The notes under the pieces: generated by a model
What the model was told of the DNA's origin: nothing
The model's database searches: none
Seen by the model: the letters and a program-made list of their open reading frames with translations, nothing else
DNA from: Candidatus Poribacteria bacterium
Lineage (GTDB): Bacteria; Poribacteria; WGA-4E; WGA-3G
Reading direction: 5' to 3'
Assembly (NCBI GenBank): GCA_022825825.1
Contig: JAJDWA010000005.1
Location: forward strand, 18,290 to 82,289
Length of the DNA stretch: 64,000 bases
Translations under genes and position numbers: made by a program
In this document: piece by piece, positions 17,688-26,527 of the stretch
Numbering within the stretch: position 1 is the stretch's first letter
Layout of the letters: each line of letters starts with the position of its first letter

Positions 17688-18185
17688 CTATTTTGTAGCA
17701 CCCCGCATCATCGCAATTTTGCCAGTGCGTGCTAACTCAAGAATACCGTACGTGTTGAAAATGTCAATCGCTGCTTTCAATTTACCCTCATCGCCGGTAA
17801 TCTCAAGCACAAGGGAGGCAGGTTTCATATCTATAACCCGTCCGCGGAAGACTTCTGCAACTTGTAGAATCTCGGTGCGTTTTTGCGGATCATCGGTAGC
17901 AACCTTAATAAGAACAAGTTCACGTTCAACATGTGTTACGGTAGAAAGGTCTGTAACCTCAATAACGTCAATCAACCTATTCAAGTGTTGATAGATTTGA
18001 TCAATTATCTGTGCATCGCCATGCGTAACAAGGGTAATCTGTGAGATGCTCTTGTCGTGAGTTTCAGCGACGTTGAGGCTGTCAATATTAAAACCGCGTC
18101 CACTGAAAAGCCCTGCAACGCGTGCAAGGACGCCAAATCGGTTTTCGACTAAAACTGAAAAGATGTGTCGTTCTTCTTTGCTCAT
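17688..18185 (-). CDS. ilvH: Acetolactate synthase small (regulatory) subunit
   Basis: A 165-residue regulatory subunit of acetohydroxyacid synthase, binding valine for feedback control. The ACT domain spans about residues 5-80, with SVLVENRFGVLARVAGLFSGRGFNIDSLNVAET as the diagnostic stretch. A C-terminal ALS_ss_C domain follows (EILQVAEVFRGRVIDM...LEITGDEGKLKA). The size is typical. It lies 84 bases downstream of ilvB on the same strand, with a small palindrome (18223-18252) in the gap, and is most likely co-transcribed under the T-box leader. Confidence 0.96.
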   Translation of the reverse strand: MSKEERHIFSVLVENRFGVLARVAGLFSGRGFNIDSLNVAETHDKSISQITLVTHGDAQIIDQIYQHLNRLIDVIEVTDLSTVTHVERELVLIKVATDDPQKRTEILQVAEVFRGRVIDMKPASLVLEITGDEGKLKAAIDIFNTYGILELARTGKIAMMRGATK

Positions 18186-18222
18186 TATATTTACTTACTA
18201 AATCGTCCTTTGATCTATAGTG

Positions 18223-18252
18223 GGTAGATGCGGTTTCCTAACCACATCTACC
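18223..18252. repeat. Palindromic repeat of the GCGGTTTCCTAACC type
   Basis: GGTAGATGCGGTT, loop TCCTA region and AACCACATCTACC form an imperfect 13-bp-arm palindrome between ilvB and ilvH. Closely related sequence occurs at 63823-63883, and a looser one at 53659-53678. Confidence 0.55.
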
Positions 18253-18269
18253 GAATTGGTTTAGGAAGA

Positions 18270-19946
18270 TCAGGAAAGCCCACGGATAACATCTCCAAGT
18301 CCTGCCCCAGCAGGCACCATCGGGAATACGTTCTCATCTTCATCAACAATAAAGTCAATCACGACAGGCCCATCATTAATCCCTTTTGCCTTGAGTAACG
18401 CGGGTTCAACATCTTCAGGGTGTTCAACGCGAAGACCAGTTGCACCGAATGCTTGTGCAAGCAAGGCGAAATCAGGGTTGTCGTGATAATCCACAGCGGA
18501 ATAACGTTTGTTGTGGAAAAGCTCCTGCCATTGCCGCACCATCCCTAAATACATATTGTTGATGATAAAGATTTTTAGCGGTAACTTCATCGTAATCGCA
18601 GGCACTAATTCTTGAATGGTCATGATATAAGAGCCATCACCGTTGATATTAACAACGGTTTTGTCAGGACATCCGAGTTGTGCGCCGATTGCGGCAGGCA
18701 AACTGAAACCCATTGTGCCGAGACCACCTGAGTTCAGCCACTGACGCGGTTCAGTGAATTTGAAATATTGTGCCGCCCACATCTGGTGTTGCCCAACATC
18801 TGCTACGACAATCGCATCACTATAATGTTCATAAATCTGCTCTATGACATATTGCGGCATCACTTTGTTGCCTTTTTGCTCATATTCAAACGGATATTTC
18901 TGTTTCCATTCCTGAATTTGAGCACGCCACGGGTCAATATCTGTTGGTCCTACCTGTTTATTTAGTTCAGTAAGGACGTTTTTCGCATCACCAACAATTG
19001 GCACATCTACTTGCACATTTTTCCCGATACAGGACGCATCAATATCAATATGTATTTTTTTAGCGTTCGGTGCGAATTTGTCAAGGTCACCGGTAACCCT
19101 GTCATCAAATCTTGCGCCGATGGCAACAATAAGGTCAGCATCAGTGAAAGCATAATTGGCACAGCAAGAACCGTGCATGCCAGGCATCTCCATTGCCAAT
19201 GGATGCGTTTCGGGAAATGCGCCAAGCCCCATCAATGTGACGGTGATAGGAATTTGTGTTTTTAGTGTTAACTCTTGGAGTTCTTGGCTTGCATTTGCCA
19301 GCACAACACCACCACCCGCATAAAGCATCGGTTTTTCTGCTTCCTTAATTAATGCTGCGGCTTTTGCAATTTGCGCGGGATCACCATGCACTTGCGGTTT
19401 ATAACTGCGGATATCAACTGTCTCTGGATACTTAAACAGCGTCTCTTTTCTTTGGGCATCTTTAGCAATGTCAATTATAACGGGCCCAGGTTTTCCTGTA
19501 CTTGCGATGTGAAATGCTTCTGTAACAACATCTGCAACCTCATCGCAACTTTTGATGAGATAACTATGTTTACAGATTGGTCGGGTGACGCCAATAACAT
19601 CACATTCCTGAAAAGCATCGCTGCCAATAAATTGCGTAAGCACTTGTCCGGTAATCGCCACCATCGGAATTGAATCCATATAGGCAGTTGCGATTCCAGT
19701 AACGAGATTAGTTGCACCGGGGCCGGAGGTAGCAAGTGCAACACCGACCTTCCCCGTGACGCGTGCATATCCATCAGCAGCATGCGAAGCTCCTTGTTCA
19801 TGCCGCATCGGAATCAATTTTACTTCTGTTTCGTCATATAGGGCATCGAAAATCGGCATGGCCGCGCCACCGTTCACACCGAAAATATATTCGACACCTT
19901 CACGTTTGAGACAATCAACCAGGATTCGCGCTCCTGAAAGTTCCAT
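18270..19946 (-). CDS. ilvB: Acetolactate synthase large (catalytic) subunit
   Basis: A thiamine-diphosphate enzyme condensing two pyruvates (or pyruvate and 2-oxobutyrate), the first common step of branched-chain amino acid synthesis. From the ATG at 19946 it is 558 residues. The catalytic Glu lies in MRHEQGASHAADGYARVTGKVGV. FAD/substrate-binding landmarks include ATSGPGATNLVTGIA and FIGSDAFQECD. The ThDP-binding motif is NGDGSYIMTIQELVPAI...NNMYLGMVRQWQ. The start at 19946 is preceded by GAGG; the frame is open further upstream but runs into the leader. It is followed by ilvH and preceded by a T-box leader. Confidence 0.96.
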   Translation of the reverse strand: MELSGARILVDCLKREGVEYIFGVNGGAAMPIFDALYDETEVKLIPMRHEQGASHAADGYARVTGKVGVALATSGPGATNLVTGIATAYMDSIPMVAITGQVLTQFIGSDAFQECDVIGVTRPICKHSYLIKSCDEVADVVTEAFHIASTGKPGPVIIDIAKDAQRKETLFKYPETVDIRSYKPQVHGDPAQIAKAAALIKEAEKPMLYAGGGVVLANASQELQELTLKTQIPITVTLMGLGAFPETHPLAMEMPGMHGSCCANYAFTDADLIVAIGARFDDRVTGDLDKFAPNAKKIHIDIDASCIGKNVQVDVPIVGDAKNVLTELNKQVGPTDIDPWRAQIQEWKQKYPFEYEQKGNKVMPQYVIEQIYEHYSDAIVVADVGQHQMWAAQYFKFTEPRQWLNSGGLGTMGFSLPAAIGAQLGCPDKTVVNINGDGSYIMTIQELVPAITMKLPLKIFIINNMYLGMVRQWQELFHNKRYSAVDYHDNPDFALLAQAFGATGLRVEHPEDVEPALLKAKGINDGPVVIDFIVDEDENVFPMVPAGAGLGDVIRGLS

Positions 19947-20006
19947 GCCAATTTCCCTCATCAACGGTAGTAGACACATTCCATTGTGCCGTAAACTTGT
20001 TGAAAG

Positions 20007-20042
20007 TAAAAACCTCCTCGTTCCGATCTGGAGACGAGAAGG
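20007..20042 (-). terminator. Attenuator terminator of the T-box leader
   Basis: On the minus strand CCTTCTCGT and ACGAGGAGG pair (one G-U) around a 12-base loop and are followed by TTTTTACTTT. It sits immediately after the T-box sequence, as expected for a leader that switches between terminator and antiterminator. Confidence 0.8.
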
Positions 20043-20335
20043 ATTGATAAAATAACCTTACCGTGGTACCACTCCAATTCTTTCCCTATTTCAAAAATGT
20101 TTAAAACCTTGAACAAGGAAAAGCACTCTTGGGATGCGATAACGGACATCACACCGACTAATCCTACTTATCGGAGATCGCTCCTACAGTCGTTCAGATT
20201 AGCAGCTCCAGGGCGACCTTCAGTCGTAGGCACTTGAGAAGACCTTTCAGCCTGTGAGTCTTCCTCTCTTGCAAGTCCGGAGGACCTACTCCTCCCTTTC
20301 AACGCTTTTTGGTAATCTATTCAATTTTATTACAA
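20007..20335 (-). ncRNA. T-box leader (tRNA-sensing riboswitch) of ilvBH
   Basis: The minus-strand leader of ilvB carries GAGTGGTACCACGG (about 20062-20075). This is a good match to the conserved T-box sequence that pairs with the uncharged tRNA acceptor end. Upstream elements also fit: GGAGGAGTAGG near the 5' end, AGAGAGG followed by GGCTGAAAGG in the stem I distal region, and CCCTGGAGCTGC on the descending side. A terminator follows at 20007-20042. A candidate specifier codon is GTC (Val) at 20217-20215, but I could not fold the stem well enough to be sure. Uncharged tRNA would favour antitermination and raise ilvBH expression. Confidence 0.85.
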
Positions 20336-20390
20336 CCCGTCTTTGTTAATTATTACGGGTATTTCTGAAACTTTTAATTTTCTTTACTAA

Positions 20391-20419
20391 ATTATAACAC
20401 CTCTTAACAGAAATGTCAA
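20391..20419 (-). promoter_or_regulatory. Consensus promoter of the ilvBH operon
   Basis: TTGACA (20419-20414) and TATAAT (20396-20391) are separated by exactly 17 bases on the minus strand. Transcription would start near 20385, about 50 bases ahead of the T-box leader. Confidence 0.8.
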
Positions 20420-20649
20420 GAAAATCTTTACTTTGCCCAAAGATATTCAATTGTTGATATTTTTACCTATGAGTTTGAGTGTCTGTTTGGATATGCAGAT
20501 GACGAGACTTTGTTTTTGTCATTTTTCACCTCAATGATTTCAGTTTTCTTTTTAATGTAGCGTTACTTTTCACGCCACACCTGATATAACTCATAGACAC
20601 AACTTATTTTCGACAATTGAATGGCTCTATCCCATCTGTAAAATAGCAG

Positions 20650-20678
20650 TTGACAACCCAAGCACATTGCGGTAGACT
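20650..20678 (+). promoter_or_regulatory. Putative promoter of the first DUF6785-type gene
   Basis: TTGACA and TAGACT with a 17-base spacer lie about 40 bases ahead of the ATG at 20718. The stretch 20420-20649 shows nothing else that I can support. Confidence 0.5.
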
Positions 20679-20717
20679 ACATAAAAAAAATCCCCGTGAA
20701 ATTGAATCAGATACTAT

Positions 20718-22670
20718 ATGGAAACCCAAAAACCCGTATTGTCGACCTCCTCCCAAGTTCCTGCCCACGGGGTTACGCTAAAATCCATTCTAATTGCTGT
20801 AATCCTAATTCCGATAAATTGCTATTGGGTTATTGAGATGGAGGTAATCCGTTATTCGGGGCACCCTGTTACGATTTCACTCTTTTTCAACGTTATTTTC
20901 AGTCTGTTCGTGGTAATCGGTTTCAACCAGTTGCTGCGGCGTTTTCTCCCACGAATTGCATTAGTTCAAAGCGAGTTAGTCGTTGTATACCTGATGCTTT
21001 CCATTGCTTCAGGAATCACCGGGCACGATATGCTTGAGATTTTAGTGCCGATGTTAGGACATGCATTCCGTTTTGCCACGCCTGAAAATGAATGGCAACA
21101 ACTGTTTCTTCCCTTTCTGCCAGAATGGCTCACGGTTAGCAAAAGCAATCTACTACAAGGTTATTATGAAGGCGATCTACCACTCTATACATTCGAAACC
21201 CTACTTGGTTGGGCAACACCCGTTTTGTGGTGGACAATCTTTATTAGTGTGTTGGTTTTCGGCATGCTTTGCATTAATATAATTATCCGAAAACAGTGGA
21301 TTGAATATGAAAAGCTAAGTTACCCCATAATACACCTTCCCCTTCATCTTACAGAAACCCCTTCTAATCGTCTTTTTCAGAATAAGCTCATGTGGCTCGG
21401 TTTTGGTATCGCTGGCGGCTTGGCATTATGGAATGGCATTAGTTTTCTATACCCTTTTCTACCCGAGTTACGTACACGTATTCAGAGTTATCAGATTTTC
21501 ACAGAGAGTCCATGGAACGCGATGGGTAGAATCCCTTTTTCTCTCTACCCGTTTGCAATTGGACTGGGGTTTTTTATTCCACTTGACCTCTCATTTTCCT
21601 GCTGGTTTTTCTTTTTATATTGGCGGTTAATGCGGGTTGCAGGTGCAGCGTTTGGATTTCGAAATCTGCCCCGTTTTCCATATACAAACGAGCAAGCATC
21701 TGGAGGGTATATTGCCTTATGCGTTCTTGCTATATGGGCAAGTCGCAGGCATCTACTTCAGGTAGGACGAGCTCTTTTCAGGCGAAACAATTTACAAGAA
21801 GATGAAAATGAAGCGATCTCTTATAGAGCAGCTGTGCTGGGGTTAATCGCTGTAATAGTTTTCTTAGTTATTTTTTGCTATTATGGCGGTGCCAACATAG
21901 GTGTTATGCTTGCGTTTTTTGCTATCTACTATATGATTTCTATTGCAATTACACGTATGCGTGCTGAGTTGGGGACTCCCGTGCATGATTTACACTATTC
22001 TGGTCCTGACCAAATCTTAACACGGGTAGTCGGCACACGCAGGTTAGGTAGAGGTAACCTCATCATGTTTTCAATGTTTTGGTTTATTAATCGTGCGTAT
22101 CGAAGCCACCCTATGCCGCATCAGTTAGAAGGCTTTAAAATTATGGAACGGACGAATATGACAATGCGGCGAATAATCTTCGCTTTAATGTTAGCCGCTG
22201 TGTTAGGATCGTTGGCAGGCTTCTGGGCTTTAATTGACCGAGGTTATCGATTAGGAATGGAAGTACGCGCATATTGGCCATCTTTGAGCGCATTCGGTAT
22301 AGAACCCTACCGCCGTCTAACAGGCTGGCTTCAATCTCCTACTGATACGCTTATCCCAGAAAGTATATTCACAGGTTTTGGATTCCTACTGACAACCGTG
22401 CTGATGCTATTTCGAATGCGATTTGTGTGGTGGCCGTTTCATCCTGCCGGGTTTGCTATTTCTACCAGCTGGGGCATGCACGTTACATGGGGTTGCCTTT
22501 TTATGAGTTGGCTAATAAAATTGATTATTCTCAAATATGCCGGACCTGTGAGGTATAGAAAGGTAGCACCGTTCTTTTTAGGGCTGATTCTCGGTGAGTT
22601 CACGGTAGGTAGTCTATGGACAATTATCGGAATTGTAGCAGGTATACCAACCTACGGGTTCTGGGTCTAA
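20718..22670 (+). CDS. Multi-pass membrane protein, DUF6784/DUF6785 type (paralogue 1)
   Basis: A 650-residue protein with about a dozen membrane helices. It resembles the large uncharacterised membrane proteins annotated as DUF6785/DUF6784, which recall oligopeptide-transporter-like folds. Landmarks shared with the paralogue at 39651-41561 are FATPENEW, FFIPLDLSFSCWFF, RFPYTNEQASGGYIALCVLAIW, ITRMRAELGTPVHDLHYSGPDQIL, HPMPHQLEGFK and the C-terminal PFFLGLILGEFTVGSLW. The conserved His, Glu and Asp residues inside predicted helices or loops suggest transport or catalysis at the membrane, but no function is established. It stands alone between its own promoter and the converging ATPase-like gene, with which it overlaps by four bases at the 3' ends. 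Confidence 0.8.
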   Translation: METQKPVLSTSSQVPAHGVTLKSILIAVILIPINCYWVIEMEVIRYSGHPVTISLFFNVIFSLFVVIGFNQLLRRFLPRIALVQSELVVVYLMLSIASGITGHDMLEILVPMLGHAFRFATPENEWQQLFLPFLPEWLTVSKSNLLQGYYEGDLPLYTFETLLGWATPVLWWTIFISVLVFGMLCINIIIRKQWIEYEKLSYPIIHLPLHLTETPSNRLFQNKLMWLGFGIAGGLALWNGISFLYPFLPELRTRIQSYQIFTESPWNAMGRIPFSLYPFAIGLGFFIPLDLSFSCWFFFLYWRLMRVAGAAFGFRNLPRFPYTNEQASGGYIALCVLAIWASRRHLLQVGRALFRRNNLQEDENEAISYRAAVLGLIAVIVFLVIFCYYGGANIGVMLAFFAIYYMISIAITRMRAELGTPVHDLHYSGPDQILTRVVGTRRLGRGNLIMFSMFWFINRAYRSHPMPHQLEGFKIMERTNMTMRRIIFALMLAAVLGSLAGFWALIDRGYRLGMEVRAYWPSLSAFGIEPYRRLTGWLQSPTDTLIPESIFTGFGFLLTTVLMLFRMRFVWWPFHPAGFAISTSWGMHVTWGCLFMSWLIKLIILKYAGPVRYRKVAPFFLGLILGEFTVGSLWTIIGIVAGIPTYGFWV

Positions 22671-25393
22671 GTCCTATCTTTGCGCGGATTGATTGCCAGA
22701 TTTAACGGTAAAAGTAGTAAGATTAGACTACATAAAGACGTCACTATCCATTCCTTCTCAAGTGGCACGATTTCTAATATATCTTGCACCGGTCCAATAT
22801 ACATTGCTGATACGTGAATGCCTATCACAATAATAAAAATTACAAATAAACGTGTATTGGCAAACATTCTTTTAAAAAGAGATTCCCATGGATAGCGCGT
22901 GCACTGAAAGTACGCAACAATCTGCGCAAAAATCAGAGTAGTACAGGCTGCAGTCCGTGCTACTTCAAGGTTAGATTCAGCACCTGACGATGTCAGCACT
23001 AAGAAATGAATAATTGTCATAAAACTAATAACAAAACTCCGACAAATGATGTCAATCATAGCAGTATTTGGAAGAAGCATGATTGCCCTCCCAGGACGAT
23101 GCTGCTTTTCATCCACGGATATTTTTTCATAACCTAACCCGATTGCTGGGAGCAACGTCGTTAAAAATTGAACCCAGACGACTTGTGTGAGTGTGAGGGG
23201 CATCTCAAATTGGAAGCCACCATGTAAAATTAATCCAAAAACAACAGTTAAAAATTGTGCCAGTGTGCAAGAAAAACACCATCGAAGTGCACCAGAAAGG
23301 TTATGGTAGGCTTCTCGTGCATAGAGCAAGCAGTCCTTAACTGCTTTGAACCCTTTTTGCACTATCAAGCAGTCAGCATGTTCTTGAGCAAAGTGTGAGG
23401 CATATCTTGTATCCGCAAATGCGAGGTCTGCAGTAATCATGGCGCGTTGGTCAGTCGCATTTTGACCTAAATATCCTACAGAATGGTTGTGACGTTTCAG
23501 ACTCAGAACAATATTCCTACGTTGTTCTTCTGTCGGTTGAGAATAAGCATTCCAATTTGGAACTTCTTTGTCAAACTCCTGTGTAGATAGGTCCCTGATC
23601 TCTTCTCTTGTTCCGACTGCGTTTCGGCTGTGGACGAGACCTAATTCTCGAGCTAAATCTGTTGTAGCTTGTTCTTCACTTTCGCTGATTAGGATAATTT
23701 TTAACCCCGTGTCCAAGAATGATTTTATCACTTCTTTTGTCGCGTCGTTATCGGTAACTGAAAAACTGATGAATCCTAAAAAAGTGGACATTCCCTGGAC
23801 TTCTTGTGGTGTGAGTGGCACCTCCGAATTTAGTGACGCCACACCGTAGACCGAATCTCTGGGATTTTGCATGTAATTCAGGATTTCATTACACACTTCG
23901 TACTGTTCATAGTAAAATTCGGTTACGTCTCCGTTTACAAGAATAGAATCACACGCCTCAAGCACATTGCGCGCATCGCCAAAAATAATGTTCAGATACT
24001 CGTTTTCTCCCGATTTAAACACATGAAGTTCATAGCCAAAGTTAGGTGTCCATGGGTATTTTGAAACAAGCTGCATATTAGATTTTAAGTCTGCTAATTT
24101 ATACCCGAGTTGTTCCATTGTATCTTGGATAACCAGTTGATGAGCATGATCAACACCTGTCCTATCGTAATAGCGTTCCCCCGAAGTTCCTAATCCCGCA
24201 GTTAACACAAGACCAGGAGCTCCTTGCGGAATTTGAAATCTTGCAGGGATATCATTAATTCGTTTGCTTTTTTCCTCTGGTGATTGTGATTTGAGCGAAT
24301 TTAACCAATTATCCCACATTGGACGATTCACCATTTGTAGATCAACAAAGATATTGGAAATTGTAAGAGATTTTGTACTTGCGATACCTCTTTCATCAGA
24401 ACAAAATGAGGTCAGACGATTCAATTTCTCAAGGAAATGGCTGTCGCGTAGAGCGATTCCTTTTTCAAGCACACCAGAGGTTTTCTGATCAAGAATGGAG
24501 TGTAATAGCAATACCAGGTCATGTGGAGTTGCTGCAATTGCAAAGATTAAACCGAATTTAAGGAATTCTTTCCAATCTGTTGGTACATTCTGCTGAGAAT
24601 TTTGCCACCAGAAAATAGAAATCGCAATTCCGCCCACTACCAGCCCGGCAACCTTTAAAATATCTTTTAAAAATTTTATCTGATTCTCTGCGACAGTCAT
24701 CTCACTCGGTAAAGAGCGTGTGTGCCCACGGTTCTGGTACATTTCTAATTTGTCGCCTGTCCTGATGACAATTGCATTGCCTACTCCAGCATCAACGTAT
24801 GTGCCTCCAAAAACCATGTTTGCCTGCTTTTCCGGAGGAAGTCCAGCCTCCTTAATCTCTCTAAAGGTTTTGGCCGCCGAACCACTACTCCCAAATAAAG
24901 CAGATTCGTTAACTTTTAACCCGTCTGCTTGCACTATTCGGGCATCAGCAGGAATGTAATCACCAGGTCTAAGTAGAAGCAGATCGCCTGGCACAATATC
25001 GGATGGATCACATTTTTCTTCTGTACCTTGACGAATTACTGAAACGCTGATATTGAATTGTGCCATACGTTTTTTGTGTTTACGTCGGAAACTAATTGCA
25101 ACTATAGATGACCAACAACAAGAAAAAATCAGGATTCCGCCAATAAGTGCAGTTTTCGGAATATCAATGAAAAATGCGAAAACTGCTACAGCAAGCACTA
25201 AAAGTAGTAATCTCCAGTTAAGTAGTTGCTCAAAGAACAATTTAATTTGCGAAACGTCTATTTTGGGAGACGATTCGTTTTCACCGTAATGTTCCCTTAG
25301 CTTTTCTACATCAGCGTGGCTCAAGCCGTATTCTAAGTCGGTATTGAATTGGTTTAGCAGGTAAGAGATACTTTCTGCATAAAAATTAGACAT
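22667..25393 (-). CDS. P-type ATPase homologue lacking catalytic motifs (probable pseudoenzyme)
   Basis: About 908 residues from the ATG at 25393 (AGGA upstream), with the full P-type cation ATPase layout: cation-ATPase N-terminal domain, M1-M4, A domain, P/N domains and a C-terminal set of helices. Yet each catalytic motif is replaced. TGES is FGSS (167-170). PEGLP after M4 is PHDLV (about 290). DKTGTLT is DERGIAS (Asp333 stays, the KTGT does not). KGAPE is FGDAR. DPPR is TDND. TGD is SES. TGDGVND is LGQNATD (about 642-648). The reading frame is intact, so the protein appears maintained. It may bind partners or ligands rather than pump. No neighbouring gene explains it. Confidence 0.82.
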   Translation of the reverse strand: MSNFYAESISYLLNQFNTDLEYGLSHADVEKLREHYGENESSPKIDVSQIKLFFEQLLNWRLLLLVLAVAVFAFFIDIPKTALIGGILIFSCCWSSIVAISFRRKHKKRMAQFNISVSVIRQGTEEKCDPSDIVPGDLLLLRPGDYIPADARIVQADGLKVNESALFGSSGSAAKTFREIKEAGLPPEKQANMVFGGTYVDAGVGNAIVIRTGDKLEMYQNRGHTRSLPSEMTVAENQIKFLKDILKVAGLVVGGIAISIFWWQNSQQNVPTDWKEFLKFGLIFAIAATPHDLVLLLHSILDQKTSGVLEKGIALRDSHFLEKLNRLTSFCSDERGIASTKSLTISNIFVDLQMVNRPMWDNWLNSLKSQSPEEKSKRINDIPARFQIPQGAPGLVLTAGLGTSGERYYDRTGVDHAHQLVIQDTMEQLGYKLADLKSNMQLVSKYPWTPNFGYELHVFKSGENEYLNIIFGDARNVLEACDSILVNGDVTEFYYEQYEVCNEILNYMQNPRDSVYGVASLNSEVPLTPQEVQGMSTFLGFISFSVTDNDATKEVIKSFLDTGLKIILISESEEQATTDLARELGLVHSRNAVGTREEIRDLSTQEFDKEVPNWNAYSQPTEEQRRNIVLSLKRHNHSVGYLGQNATDQRAMITADLAFADTRYASHFAQEHADCLIVQKGFKAVKDCLLYAREAYHNLSGALRWCFSCTLAQFLTVVFGLILHGGFQFEMPLTLTQVVWVQFLTTLLPAIGLGYEKISVDEKQHRPGRAIMLLPNTAMIDIICRSFVISFMTIIHFLVLTSSGAESNLEVARTAACTTLIFAQIVAYFQCTRYPWESLFKRMFANTRLFVIFIIVIGIHVSAMYIGPVQDILEIVPLEKEWIVTSLCSLILLLLPLNLAINPRKDRT

Positions 25394-25578
25394 TGTTTTT
25401 CCTAACGTTTCACGTTCTGGCAAAATTTACTGTAGATTATATAATTTGCGATTTCTTATAATTGTTCTAAACCCAATGACTATAAGAACAAGACACCTAT
25501 ACAAGCATAAAAATACGTTCGCCATACCTCATATTGAGAGATATTGGCTTCTGAGTGCTTTTGAGAAATACCAGATAA

Positions 25579-26505
25579 TTATGGATTTTCGTCTTCGTTA
25601 CTCCAGATTTTTGCGCCTTCCAGATCAGCACTAAGCGCCATAATTTCACATGAAATACCGTGTTGTTTAAACACATCTTGCATCTGGTTTCCAACACGGT
25701 CCATATTATTCAAACAGTATGCCGCGACGGTTGGCCCCGCACCGCTTAATGCAATACTGAGTGCCCCCGCAGATGTTGCAGCTTCGACAACATCATCGAA
25801 TCCAGGAATTAAAGTACTACGATAGGGTTGATGCAGTTTGTCCTTCATTGCCACTGGTAGCATTTCCAATTTCCCGGTAGCAATGCTGGCGACTAATAAG
25901 GAACTTCTGCTTATATTATAGATAGCATCCGCAAAATCAATGGTTTTTGGTAAAACGCTCCGTGCTTTCTGCGTTGACAATGTAAATTCCGGTATAGCGA
26001 GTACGACGTGAAGAGCAGGGTCACATGCTAACTGAATCGTATGAATGTGTTTCTCCTCTTGCACTGAAATCACCATACCGCCATACAGAGAGGCAGCAAC
26101 ATTGTCTGGATGTCCCTCTATGGCTGTAGCAAAATTAAGAAGGTCAGAGTCCGAAAAAGGATTACCACACAAGAAATTGGCTGTCAGTAGCCCTCCAAGG
26201 ATCGCTGTTCCGCTTCCACCTAAACCGCGAATCGCCGGAATTCCGTTCGCTATACTTAATTTTAAACCTTTGGGTTGTTGCACACCGCTTCGTAGGAAAA
26301 TGGACTCTACGGCTTGAAATGCGACATGTTCAGGGGTACTTGGTATCTTGTTAACATCTATCCCACTAATTACAACTTCTGTTTGGCAACCTGTAATTTC
26401 TAATGTTACAGTGCTGTAAAGTTGCAAAGCAAGCCCCAACACATCGAACCCAGGCCCCAAGTTTGTGGTGCTTGCCGGAATACGCGCACTAATTTTTTGA
26501 GACAT
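25579..26505 (-). CDS. thrB: Homoserine kinase
   Basis: A GHMP-family kinase that phosphorylates homoserine in threonine synthesis. The length of 308 residues is normal. The N-terminal IPASTTNLGPGFDVLGLAL and the ATP-binding loop IRGLGGSGTAILGGL are diagnostic. EGHPDNVAASLYGGM is the second family motif, and SIALSGAGPTVAAYC is the C-terminal GHMP motif. It lies 22 bases downstream of an aspartate-aminotransferase-like gene on the same strand, so the two probably form an aspartate-family amino acid operon. Confidence 0.95.
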   Translation of the reverse strand: MSQKISARIPASTTNLGPGFDVLGLALQLYSTVTLEITGCQTEVVISGIDVNKIPSTPEHVAFQAVESIFLRSGVQQPKGLKLSIANGIPAIRGLGGSGTAILGGLLTANFLCGNPFSDSDLLNFATAIEGHPDNVAASLYGGMVISVQEEKHIHTIQLACDPALHVVLAIPEFTLSTQKARSVLPKTIDFADAIYNISRSSLLVASIATGKLEMLPVAMKDKLHQPYRSTLIPGFDDVVEAATSAGALSIALSGAGPTVAAYCLNNMDRVGNQMQDVFKQHGISCEIMALSADLEGAKIWSNEDENP

Positions 26506-26527
26506 ACTAAAATTTTCTCAAACTTAT

